This document shows, piece after piece, positions 1 to 10,043 of a stretch of DNA of 64,000 nucleotides; position 1 is the first letter of the stretch, and the number at the start of each line of letters is the position of its first letter. The stretch is from positions 558,001 to 622,000 of the forward strand of contig NZ_SSSM01000003.1 of the NCBI RefSeq assembly GCF_004801885.1. Reading direction: 5' to 3'. The notes below the pieces were generated by a model that saw only the letters and a list, made by a program, of their open reading frames with translations, was not told where the DNA came from and searched no databases. A program made the position numbers and the translations under genes. This stretch comes from Naasia lichenicola (GTDB lineage Bacteria > Actinomycetota > Actinomycetes > Actinomycetales > Microbacteriaceae).

Positions 1-179
1 TCCGGACGAACGACGTCGTCCTTGTAGGCGCTCATGCTGTTGTCGGTGTACTCCCTCAGCACATCCCATCCACGTTGCGCAGCCAACCCTCGATTGTCGA
101 CTTGCTGCCTTTGGACACCAGCACCCTCACCATCCCGGTCAAAACTTATACGCGCATAGACTCCAATCATGGGTTTCAT
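1..179 (-). CDS. Large serine recombinase (phage-type integrase), N-terminal fragment
   Basis: Reading the minus strand from the ATG at 179 gives an open frame to the left edge, at least 59 residues. It begins MKPMIGVYARISFDRDG and continues through GVQRQQVDNRG and GWDVLREYTDNSMSAYK. This is the resolvase/invertase catalytic fold as found in phiC31-type integrases: the Y-A-R-I-S motif carries the nucleophilic serine (Ser12), and GVxRQ and the E-Y-x-D-N-x-x-S-A block follow in the usual order. A Shine-Dalgarno AGAGGA lies about 10 bases upstream. The rest of the protein lies outside the window. Such enzymes integrate and excise prophages or conjugative elements at short att sites. The frame lies directly next to the break in the ATPase gene at about 250-261, which supports an integrated element extending left. 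I am confident of the family; the type of element is unknown. Confidence 0.88.
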   Translation of the reverse strand, partial: MKPMIGVYARISFDRDGEGAGVQRQQVDNRGLAAQRGWDVLREYTDNSMSAYKDDVVRP

Positions 180-1050
180 CAGGTAGTTTCCTCTTTCTGG
201 GCATGATTATGAGCCGGTCGGTCTCATCCGTCAATACCGACGTATGGCACGTCGTAGGTTCGCTGACGATCTCCTCGTCGCTCTCGAGGTTGAAGCCGAC
301 GTCGACGATCACGGTGTCGACCCAGCTCCGGCATCGGCGGAGAGCCGTCGTGACGCGATCGGCCGAGAGCTCGGTCCAGCGACTCGGACGTCCGATCCCG
401 GTCAGCACCGGGATGATCCGCGATCCCACCGAGTAGGGCTGGGCGATCCGCTCCAGCTGCGCCAGGTCGAGAGCGTCTGCTCCTGCGAGCCGACAGGCGG
501 CAGCGAATCCGGGCGCCTCATCGAGCAGTCCGAGCGACGGCGCGATCGTTCCGCCATAGCTATCCGCGTCGACCAACGCGACGCGCTCCCCTCGCGCCGC
601 CAGCTCGGCGGCCAGCGACAGGGCCGTCGTGGTGCGCCCCGGACTGCCGGCCGGACCCCAGACGACCACGATGCGACCGCCCGCTCGAGCCGGCGCCTCC
701 GCGCGCTCGCGGGCGATGGAAGGCGGCTCGCCCTGCAGCACCGACTGGATCTCCTCCCAGCCTGCGGAGGATTCTACGACCTCATCGAGGCCGAGCTCGG
801 CGAGGTGCGCACGATCGCTCGCCGACGAGGCGAGTGCGACCACCCGCACCTTGGCGACGCCGGCGACTCGCAGCACGGTCGGGGTGAGCACGGGCGCAGC
901 GACGATCGCGCCCTCGGGACTCTGCCCTTCGATCGCAGCGATGAGCTCGAAGCTGCCGGCGGGACGTGCGATGAGCTCGTGACCGGCGTCGAGCAGCGAT
1001 CCGATGATGCGGTCTTCGACGTCGGCCGCCAGGGCCAGCACGATGCGCAT
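139..1050 (-). CDS. CpaE/TadZ-like (MinD superfamily) ATPase, 3' end replaced by an inserted element
   Basis: Residues 1-263 look like the AAA/MinD-type ATPase found beside SAF-domain proteins in actinobacteria. They contain a receiver-like N-terminus, a deviant Walker A (GPAGSPGRTT, about 132-141, with Arg in place of the usual Lys), VDAD near 165 and VIVDVGFN near 246. After residue 263 the sequence becomes an unrelated tail (EPTTCHTSVLTDETDR and onward) read from the inserted element, ending at a chance stop. About 100 or more C-terminal residues usual for the family are therefore missing, and the product is probably inactive or altered. The start at 1050 lies 4 bases after the upstream SAF gene, so the two are co-transcribed. 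Host transcription runs on into the integrase frame, which overlaps the tail at 139-179. Confidence 0.72.
   Translation of the reverse strand: MRIVLALAADVEDRIIGSLLDAGHELIARPAGSFELIAAIEGQSPEGAIVAAPVLTPTVLRVAGVAKVRVVALASSASDRAHLAELGLDEVVESSAGWEEIQSVLQGEPPSIARERAEAPARAGGRIVVVWGPAGSPGRTTTALSLAAELAARGERVALVDADSYGGTIAPSLGLLDEAPGFAAACRLAGADALDLAQLERIAQPYSVGSRIIPVLTGIGRPSRWTELSADRVTTALRRCRSWVDTVIVDVGFNLESDEEIVSEPTTCHTSVLTDETDRLIIMPRKRKLPDETHDWSLCAYKF
230..264. other. Candidate element/chromosome junction (att site)
   Basis: The family-like protein sequence of the ATPase stops at the serine codon at 264-262 and unrelated sequence follows. An imperfect dyad, ACCGACG (236-242) and CGTAGGT (253-259), is centred near 247. 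Serine integrases act on short imperfect dyads, so this is a plausible attL/attR. The exact crossover cannot be set without the empty site or the other junction. Confidence 0.45.
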
Positions 1051-1053
1051 CGA

Positions 1054-1764
1054 TCAGCCCGCGACCAGCGGCTGGCTCACCGGCACGACCGAGATCGCGT
1101 CGGAGTTGGCGATCGCCTGCAGCACCCGCGCGACCGCGGTCTTCGGGACCAGCACCTCGACAGCATGCGAGTCGGCATCGAGGATGAGTCCGGACGCCTC
1201 GACGATCCGGACGACGGTGGCCGATCCCACCAGCACCGCCGGCGGCGCGTAGCGACCCGAGTTCTCCTGCTCGGCGGCCGACCAGAGGTCGATGACGGTG
1301 CCCGCATCGACTCCCCGGGGCAGCTCGCTGGACGTCCGGATCACGATGGACGCGTCGCGGATGCTCGTCGGCGCTCCCACGGCGGCGATCGGCACGAGCT
1401 CGCCGGCGGCGACCGAGCGGGTAACCATCACCCCTCCATCCGGAAGATCGCCGTCGGAGAGGTAGCGCCCATCCGCTCCGCCGAGTCGCACCTCGATGGT
1501 GGTCAGCTGATCGGCCGTCACCAGATCGCCCGCGGCCAGCGGCTCGGCCGCCGCGTAGACCGCGACGGTCCGTTCGGCGGATCCGACGACGAGCACCACT
1601 CCCGTCACCGAGCCGACGACCAGCAGGATGCCGAGGACGAATCTGACGTCGAGCCAGAACCGCGGGCGGCTCGCCCCGCCCACTCCAGTTCGCGGCGATC
1701 CGGCGCCCGATCCCACAACGCGCCCTGGTCGCGCACCTGGTGCGCGGTTGCCTCCGCCAGCCAT
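1054..1764 (-). CDS. SAF domain-containing protein (CpaB-like)
   Basis: A 236-residue protein with a basic, Gly/Pro-rich N-terminus, one membrane segment (about 41-61, FVLGILLVVGSVTGVVLVV) and an extracytoplasmic SAF domain (about 67-130). SAF domains occur in CpaB/RcpB pilus-assembly proteins and related folds; here the pairing with a CpaE-like ATPase suggests a reduced Flp/Tad-type or envelope system. I chose the ATG at 1764 because GAAGGGAA lies about 6 bases upstream. A longer GTG start at 1827 lacks a good ribosome site and overlaps a DnaA-box-like sequence. The downstream ATPase gene is 3 bases away. No pilin or CpaF gene is in the window, so the pilus role is only inferred. Confidence 0.72.
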   Translation of the reverse strand: MAGGGNRAPGARPGRVVGSGAGSPRTGVGGASRPRFWLDVRFVLGILLVVGSVTGVVLVVGSAERTVAVYAAAEPLAAGDLVTADQLTTIEVRLGGADGRYLSDGDLPDGGVMVTRSVAAGELVPIAAVGAPTSIRDASIVIRTSSELPRGVDAGTVIDLWSAAEQENSGRYAPPAVLVGSATVVRIVEASGLILDADSHAVEVLVPKTAVARVLQAIANSDAISVVPVSQPLVAG

Positions 1765-1819
1765 GCCGTTCCCTTCGATCGAGAACCATGCTGACCTGGT
1801 GCCCGAATCGCCGCTGAAG

Positions 1820-1828
1820 TTATCCACA
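1820..1828. promoter_or_regulatory. Perfect DnaA-box sequence
   Basis: TTATCCACA, an exact match to the DnaA-box consensus, lies between the conserved hypothetical gene and the start of the SAF gene. A second exact copy lies at 2498-2506. Two copies do not make an origin, but they could titrate DnaA or mark DnaA-regulated promoters. Confidence 0.4.
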
Positions 1829-1868
1829 GGAGATCCCGCGGATCCGCCATCTGCTCCATCACGCGTGG

Positions 1869-2456
1869 TCAGACGCGGACCGCGAGGATCGCGGCGAAGC
1901 TGACGATCTCGATCGCCGTGAGCGCCGCCGCCCGGCGCGGAAGACCCGGCTCGTGCAGAGCGAGATCCAGATGGTCGCGGCCGACCCGGTCGATGGTGCC
2001 CTGCAATCCACCGGCCAGGGTCAGGAGCTCGAGCGGCACCCGCCTCCGACAGAGGTCGCGGAGCATGAACGCCAGCCCGAGCTTGGCCGTCAGCCCACGC
2101 TCTTCGGCGACCACCTCGACCTCGGCGAAGCGCGCGGTCGGCGGATCGAGCACGATGCCGGCGATCGCGCCGATCGGCACCACGATCTGCGTGGTCCGGA
2201 TCGCGTCGTCGATGATCCGGCCGCTCAGCCAGTCCCGTCCGAAGGTCAGCGGCATGACCCGCAGGAGCTCACCAGACCCGAGTCGGATTCGCAGCGGCCG
2301 CTCGGGCTCGGCTCGAGCCATCGCCTGCAGCCGATCGCGCAGCACCAGCCGCCCCCGCCTGAGTCGCTCCTCTTCGGCGCGCGCGCCGGATTCCTCGGCG
2401 GACAGCCCGTCCTCGAGCTGCCCTTCGAGGTCGTCGAAGAGGTTGTCCCAGCGCAT
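1869..2456 (-). CDS. Conserved hypothetical protein, 195 aa
   Basis: A soluble 195-residue protein beginning MRWDNLFDDLEGQLEDGLSA. It has an acidic, charged helical N-terminus (about 1-50), then a mainly beta-type region (RIRLGSGELLRVMPLTFGRDWLSG, about 60-85) and a C-terminal half rich in Leu/Arg ending in a hydrophobic helix. The middle looks like a small beta-barrel, but I cannot assign a named domain. I chose the ATG at 2456 over the longer frame because the extra 51 residues are Pro/Arg-rich and look like non-coding translation. The gene lies upstream of the SAF and ATPase genes on the same strand. Function unknown. Confidence 0.7.
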   Translation of the reverse strand: MRWDNLFDDLEGQLEDGLSAEESGARAEEERLRRGRLVLRDRLQAMARAEPERPLRIRLGSGELLRVMPLTFGRDWLSGRIIDDAIRTTQIVVPIGAIAGIVLDPPTARFAEVEVVAEERGLTAKLGLAFMLRDLCRRRVPLELLTLAGGLQGTIDRVGRDHLDLALHEPGLPRRAAALTAIEIVSFAAILAVRV

Positions 2457-2497
2457 GGAAGCGAACGGTAGCCGGTCGATTCGGAACCGGGAGGGAG

Positions 2498-2506
2498 TTA
2501 TCCACA
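2498..2506. promoter_or_regulatory. Perfect DnaA-box sequence (second copy)
   Basis: TTATCCACA, same orientation as the copy at 1820-1828, lies in the divergent gap between the 195-aa hypothetical gene and the Rv3235-like gene. It is placed where it could affect either promoter. Confidence 0.4.
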
Positions 2507-2665
2507 GAGCAGGAATTGGAGCTGGACAGCCACAAGAGGGAGTGCTTCTATGTCGCCACCCGATGCGATCCGCCGCACCTCGACCCGGTCCCGACACCCT
2601 ACTGGACACTCCGGCGGCTCTCTTTGGCGACCGTTCCGCAGGTCCCCACCCGAACTGGAGTCGCT

Positions 2666-3145
2666 ATGTCCATGCCTCGAACGCCATCGTCACGCAGCAC
2701 GCGCCGTCCGATCGGGCCCGCGGCGTCCCGGTCCAAGTCCACGCACAACATGACCTCCGACGACGAGCTCTTCGGACCGCAGCCGACTCCGATCGCGGAG
2801 CTGGGAGACCCCGAGCGGGTGCTCCGCTTCCTCGCGCTGGCGATGGTCGAGGTCGATGAGGGCGCCCGTGAACTCGACCAGATCGCCCACATCCTCGACG
2901 AGAGCGTCTACCGCCGTCTGATGGGCCGCGCCGCGCTGCTGCATCGCGCACGGCTCCTCGAGCGAGGACCGTCGACGCGCATGCGCCCCACCATCACCGT
3001 CGGTCGGATTCACGCGCGGTCGCCACGCGAGAACGTGCTGGAGGCCGTCGTGATGGTCACCTACAACGAGCTGACCCGAGCCGTGGCCGTCCGCCTCGAG
3101 GGCGTGGACCACCGCTGGCGCGCGATGGCATTGGACATCCTCTGA
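2666..3145 (+). CDS. Rv3235 family protein
   Basis: A 159-residue protein whose first 30 residues are basic and low-complexity. The conserved part follows: an amphipathic helix region (VLRFLALAMVEVDEGARELDQIAHIL), then RMRPTITVGRIHARSPRENVLEAVVMV, and it ends in the family's typical DHRWRAMALDIL. This matches the Rv3235-like family, which is found next to secA in actinobacteria, as here (convergent with secA). Its molecular role is not established. I start at the ATG at 2666; the frame is open further upstream but that part looks non-coding. Confidence 0.75.
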   Translation: MSMPRTPSSRSTRRPIGPAASRSKSTHNMTSDDELFGPQPTPIAELGDPERVLRFLALAMVEVDEGARELDQIAHILDESVYRRLMGRAALLHRARLLERGPSTRMRPTITVGRIHARSPRENVLEAVVMVTYNELTRAVAVRLEGVDHRWRAMALDIL

Positions 3146-3219
3146 CGCCACAGCGCCCATCCGCCGTGCTGGTGGGAACGTTCGTTGCCTCAGGTGACCC
3201 GAATGGCGGGTCATGGGAC

Positions 3220-3280
3220 GGCGAGGTGACCTGAATGGCGACCTTCAGGCCCTAGTACCCACCCTTCGGGTCACCTCGCC
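3220..3280. terminator. Long inverted repeat between convergent genes
   Basis: Arms GGCGAGGTGACC (3220-3231) and GGTCACCTCGCC (3269-3280) are perfectly complementary over 12 bases. A nested CTGAA/TTCAG pair lies inside. It sits between the Rv3235-like gene and secA, which converge, so a bidirectional terminator is the simplest reading. There is no U-tract. Confidence 0.55.
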
Positions 3281-3316
3281 AACCACCCGACGCAGCGCGC
3301 TTGATGGCGGGAGCCG

Positions 3317-6208
<2,892 letters not shown>

Positions 6209-6538
6209 GTGTCTCCTTGGTGATGTGCCGACGGCTGGAATGCCATCACGCAGAGATCACCCCCGACCCCTGCAAACGCCTGAGCGTACCAGCGTTACCT
6301 ATCTGTAATCCCGGCGCAGAGCCGCGCCAGCGGCGACAGCCGGGATGGTGAGCGGGTCGCGCACGCTTGCGCGACCCGGACGAACCATGCGGGAGGCGGC
6401 GCGTAGTTGGGCCCTCGGAGCCTCCCAGCCACAGACGTTGGTCGAGGAGGCCGTTCACGGCCGTCTCGAGACCGGCTGCATTCGGCAACCGGTCTCGATA
6501 CGGCGCTGGCGCGCCTACTCGACCAACGAGGGGCAGAC
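6209..6538. repeat. Gap between hpf and secA: strong hairpin and one REP-like unit
   Basis: This 330-base gap holds no gene. A perfect 11-bp stem with a CGCT loop lies at 6353-6378 (CGGGTCGCGCA and TGCGCGACCCG) and is a good candidate terminator for hpf. A REP-like unit lies at 6436-6530: it starts CGTTGGTCGAGGAG, ends CTCGACCAACGAG, and carries an inner inverted pair around CGAGACCGG/CCGGTCTCG. The same unit recurs at 61128-61433. The secA promoter must lie in 6209-6310. Confidence 0.6.
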
Positions 6539-7342
6539 CTAGCGGCGCAGGGCGCGGGCCGCGGTGGCCACTTCCTGCAGCTCGTCGGCTGCGGCGTCGA
6601 GGTGGATGACACCGTAGTCCCAGCCCTTGCGCCGGTAGACGACGCTGGGGCGGTCGCTCTCGGAATCGATGAAGAGGTAGAAGTCGTGCCCGACGAGCTC
6701 CATGTAATAGAGGGCGTCGTCGACGGTCATCGGCGTGGAGGCGAACACCTTGTGCCGGATCACGACGGGCGAATAGTCGTAGTCGTCGACGGGGGCGCCG
6801 TCGTCGGTGTGCAGCGCCGCGTACTGCTCGGCGTTCAACGAGGACAGATCCATGGCGGCCGTGAGCACGGGTGGCTCCTCGACGGTACGGCCGATGGTGG
6901 TCTGCCGTGCGGAGTCGCTGATCGATCCCGTCTGCGCGTCGACCCGGCGCAGGACTTCCGCGTCCGCGGGTTCGACGTCGACGAGTCGGAAGTCTCGATG
7001 GTCCACCGACCGCATCGTCGTGGGCCGGTGCTGGCCGCGATGGACCTTGCGCCGATCCTTCGCCCGGCGCAGCCGTTCCATCAGCTTGTCAAAGGCGAAG
7101 TCGAACGCCGCGTACTTGTCATTCGCGCCCGCTTCGGCGCGCACCACCGGTCCGGGACCGATCAGGGTCAGCTCGACGCGGTCGTCGCCCGCCGTGCCGT
7201 TGGTCTCGTGATGCCGGCAGAGCCGGATCTCCAACGCCAGGGCCCGTTCGGCGAGCTGCTCCACCTTGGCAGCCTTGTCCTCGACATGGTCTCGGAACCG
7301 ATCGGTGATCCCGGCCCCACGTCCGGTGATGGTTATGTCCAT
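6539..7342 (-). CDS. hpf: Ribosome hibernation promoting factor, long form
   Basis: A 267-residue long HPF, which inactivates ribosomes in stationary phase by pairing them into 100S dimers. The N-terminal S30AE domain starts MDITITGRGAGITDRFRDHVEDKAAKVEQLAE and runs to about 105. A linker follows (about 105-190), then the C-terminal dimerisation domain, recognisable by VVIRHKVFASTPMTVDDALYYMELVGHDFYLFID and VVYRRKGWDYGVIHL. I chose the ATG at 7342 with GGGAGGT about 6 bases upstream, rather than a longer open frame whose first 50 residues are basic and unlike the family. Confidence 0.95.
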   Translation of the reverse strand: MDITITGRGAGITDRFRDHVEDKAAKVEQLAERALALEIRLCRHHETNGTAGDDRVELTLIGPGPVVRAEAGANDKYAAFDFAFDKLMERLRRAKDRRKVHRGQHRPTTMRSVDHRDFRLVDVEPADAEVLRRVDAQTGSISDSARQTTIGRTVEEPPVLTAAMDLSSLNAEQYAALHTDDGAPVDDYDYSPVVIRHKVFASTPMTVDDALYYMELVGHDFYLFIDSESDRPSVVYRRKGWDYGVIHLDAAADELQEVATAARALRR

Positions 7343-7466
7343 GCTGACCTCCCGCGATCGAAGCGCTCGCCCGAACGGTCCCCCGACGCGTGATTTGGGT
7401 CCGCTTTCTGTGCGAGCGAGCTGATCTTCGTCGAGGACGGGCGATCTGGAACGCCTTTCCCTGAAC

Positions 7467-8216
7467 CTAGTCCGGCGTCTCGCCACTGTCACTGGGCAGG
7501 ACCTGGGGATCCCTCAACACGCCCCTATTGGGGCGGCCGACGGGGGCGCGGTGCAGAGCTGTCGAGGCGACGGTGGCGGCGCCCAGCACGCACCCGCCTG
7601 CAGCTCGGATCGCCCGGGAAGCCTCAGTGATGCTGGCGCCCGTCGTGAGCACGTCGTCCACCAGGATGAAGGCTCGACCCGACAGATCGGCGCGGGCAGC
7701 CATGCTTCCGACGAGGTTGCGGTGGCGCTCCTCCGCCGAGAGGGATGCCTGATCGCGGACCGATCGGACGACGCGGAGGGTGGGCGAGGACGGCAGACGG
7801 GCTGCGTGCAGTGCGAGCTGGACCGGTCGATAGCCGCGTCGGCGGATGGCGGCACGTGAGCTCGGCATCGGGGTGAGCTCGATCGGCCACTCGCAGTCGG
7901 CCGCGATGGCGAGCGCTCCGCTCACCGCCCAGCGGAGCGCGCCGCCGATGGCGTGCGCGGCATCCGTTCGGCCGGAGTCCTTGAACGCCACGACGATCGC
8001 GGCCACGACCCCGTCATAGGCCGCGGCACTGACAACGTCGATCGTTCCGATCCGCCGGTGCAGCAGCGGCTGGACGAGCGCTGCGGCGCAGACCGTGCAG
8101 ACGGCGCGGTCGGGCGCTCCGCAGCCGCTGCAGTCCACGGGCAGCACGAGCGCGACAGCATCGAGCAGCGCACCGAGGGCGATGCGCCAGGCGGCGGCGG
8201 TGTCAGGCGGGCGCAT
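7467..8216 (-). CDS. ComF family phosphoribosyltransferase-like protein
   Basis: A 249-residue ComF/GntX-type protein. It has the N-terminal zinc-ribbon cysteines (CSGC, CTVC at about 29-43), a central region, and a type I PRTase signature AFILVDDVLTTGASITEA (about 180-197). ComF in other bacteria takes part in DNA uptake or in use of DNA as a nutrient; in actinobacteria the role is unproven. It is transcribed toward hpf, 124 bases upstream of it, and downstream of lpqB on the same strand. Confidence 0.85.
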   Translation of the reverse strand: MRPPDTAAAWRIALGALLDAVALVLPVDCSGCGAPDRAVCTVCAAALVQPLLHRRIGTIDVVSAAAYDGVVAAIVVAFKDSGRTDAAHAIGGALRWAVSGALAIAADCEWPIELTPMPSSRAAIRRRGYRPVQLALHAARLPSSPTLRVVRSVRDQASLSAEERHRNLVGSMAARADLSGRAFILVDDVLTTGASITEASRAIRAAGGCVLGAATVASTALHRAPVGRPNRGVLRDPQVLPSDSGETPD

Positions 8217-8327
8217 GGGGAGAGGATGCGCTCGGAAGCACGGCGGAAGGGGCCGTCGGTCGGATCTGTGCGGAACTCGTCCCGGAGCGCGCCTGGGGAC
8301 GAACGCCGTCGTCGAGGCGGATCGGGC

Positions 8328-10043
8328 TCAGCGCTGGGTCGCGAGCAGCTGCACGCCGCTCACCGTCGCCTGCCAGTTCGTTCCGCGCAGCACCTCGACA
8401 TCGCCCGACTGGGTCAGCACTCGCAAGCCGTTCTGGCCGTTGCCGCCCACCACCGAGACGGCGTCGGTGAGCCGCGGAAGAGCGGTGCTCGGGCCGCCGA
8501 TGTCTTGGAGGATCACTCGGTAGTCCGCCTCCCCCACCCGCACCAGGGTGGCCACCGATGACTCGTCCACCCACGTGGTCGTGATTCCGGTCCCTGCGGG
8601 CAGCACGAGCTCGTAGGCGTCATCGGAGAGGGTGAAGGGCGAGCCCTGCTCGTCCCGGATGATGCCGTAGACCCGCAGCACCGACGCTCCGCCGATGTCG
8701 AGGAGAACAAGCAGTCGGGTGCTGTCCCGCGAGACCGCCATCGATCGGATCGCGGTCGCGTCAGTCCATGGCACCTCGATCGGGGTCGCAACACCCTCCA
8801 GCGTGACGGCCCGCAGGTTGGCGGGGTCGGTCGATGGGACGCTCCAGACGATGCCGCCGCCGTCGAGACCGGGTGCGATCAGATCGGCTCGATCATCGAC
8901 GAGCGCCGCCGCACCGGTCGCGCTGACCGCCTGCACGCCGCTCGGAGTCAGCACCGCCGCGCTGTCGAAGCTGGTCGGCATGGTCACCGCGATCGGCTGA
9001 AGTCCGGCGATCGCCTCGCCGATCGGCCCGAGCGAGGTGGTGGTCGAGCCCCCGACCAGGCCGAAGGTCCCGTTGCTCAGCACGAGCGGTCGCGCGTTGA
9101 CGAGTGGCTCCAGGACGGGCCCGCCCTCGCCGAACTCGGGGATCGCCACGTTGCGACCGTCCACGTTGATCCGGACGGAGGCGATTGAGCCGCCCTCCAG
9201 GGAGCTGGCGAGCTGCAGCTTCATCCGCTGCTGGGTGATGGAATCGGCGGTCGCGACGACGTCGTTGAGCTCGACGTCCGCGATCCCTCCGGTGGTCGGC
9301 ACGGACTGCCGGGCGAGCCGGGTACCCGGGGGGAACGCGGAGAACACCGATTTCAGCAGCGGGGCGGCAGGCCCCGCGAGCAGCGCCTCGACGATGCGCG
9401 TGGGCGAGTCGGCGGTAGAGGGGAACCAGCGCAGGTCGGGCACGAGATAGTTGTACGAGGAGTCGTAGAAGTAGAGCGCGCGCTGGGCGAAGAGGGTCTC
9501 GAACTGCTGGCGCAGCAGCACGACGCCGTCGGGCGCATCGCTGATCCGCCACTGGCCGTCCTCCTGCACCAGGGTGAAGCCGAGGTCGAACGGGTCGCCC
9601 TCGGCGAGCTCGGTGTAGCGGCCGGTGGAGTCGACCGAGGCGACGGCGGGCACCACGAGGTGGACCTCTCCTTCGCTCTCGAGCACGGTGGTGGCCTGCT
9701 GGTGCACGAGGACGGAGGCGGACGGATCCCAGGTCGTCGCGAATGCGGCGCTCAGGTACTGGCGGGCGACCTTGTAGTTGTCCTGCGGGCCGGTGCCGGC
9801 CGCGATGAACCCCTCGACGATCTCGGTGGCGGCCGCCCCGTCGGTCGGTCCGCTCGGGCTGAAGACGGTGGAGGGGGGAGCCTCGGCGTCGGCACGATTG
9901 CCGGCCTGGACCGATCCACTGAGCGGGATCGTGGCGCAGCCCGAGAGTGCGATCGCACCGGCGAGCAGCCCGCCGATCAGGGTGAGCATGCGGGTGCGTC
10001 CTCGCGAGCGGCGGATCGGTCGGCAGATCGGTCGGTCGCTCAT
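8328..10043 (-). CDS. lpqB: Lipoprotein LpqB (GerMN and beta-propeller domains)
   Basis: A 571-residue secreted lipoprotein with a lipobox LSGC (Cys36) after a basic, hydrophobic signal. A GerMN-like domain follows (about 190-330), then a C-terminal beta-propeller region of about 230 residues. LpqB is the conserved accessory protein of the MtrAB system and modulates MtrB signalling and cell-wall homeostasis. The start overlaps the mtrB stop as ATGA, which supports the ATG at 10043; an internal Met at codon 19 would also leave a functional signal peptide. It is the third gene of the mtrA-mtrB-lpqB operon. Confidence 0.93.
   Translation of the reverse strand: MSDRPICRPIRRSRGRTRMLTLIGGLLAGAIALSGCATIPLSGSVQAGNRADAEAPPSTVFSPSGPTDGAAATEIVEGFIAAGTGPQDNYKVARQYLSAAFATTWDPSASVLVHQQATTVLESEGEVHLVVPAVASVDSTGRYTELAEGDPFDLGFTLVQEDGQWRISDAPDGVVLLRQQFETLFAQRALYFYDSSYNYLVPDLRWFPSTADSPTRIVEALLAGPAAPLLKSVFSAFPPGTRLARQSVPTTGGIADVELNDVVATADSITQQRMKLQLASSLEGGSIASVRINVDGRNVAIPEFGEGGPVLEPLVNARPLVLSNGTFGLVGGSTTTSLGPIGEAIAGLQPIAVTMPTSFDSAAVLTPSGVQAVSATGAAALVDDRADLIAPGLDGGGIVWSVPSTDPANLRAVTLEGVATPIEVPWTDATAIRSMAVSRDSTRLLVLLDIGGASVLRVYGIIRDEQGSPFTLSDDAYELVLPAGTGITTTWVDESSVATLVRVGEADYRVILQDIGGPSTALPRLTDAVSVVGGNGQNGLRVLTQSGDVEVLRGTNWQATVSGVQLLATQR

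Noticed and set aside
244-1794. Long plus-strand open frame opposite the ATPase and SAF genes
   Set aside because: Arg/Asp-rich translation typical of the antisense frame of a high-GC gene; no domain pattern.
1820-2506. Replication origin
   Set aside because: Only two DnaA boxes, no AT-rich unwinding region, and no dnaA, dnaN or parAB neighbours.
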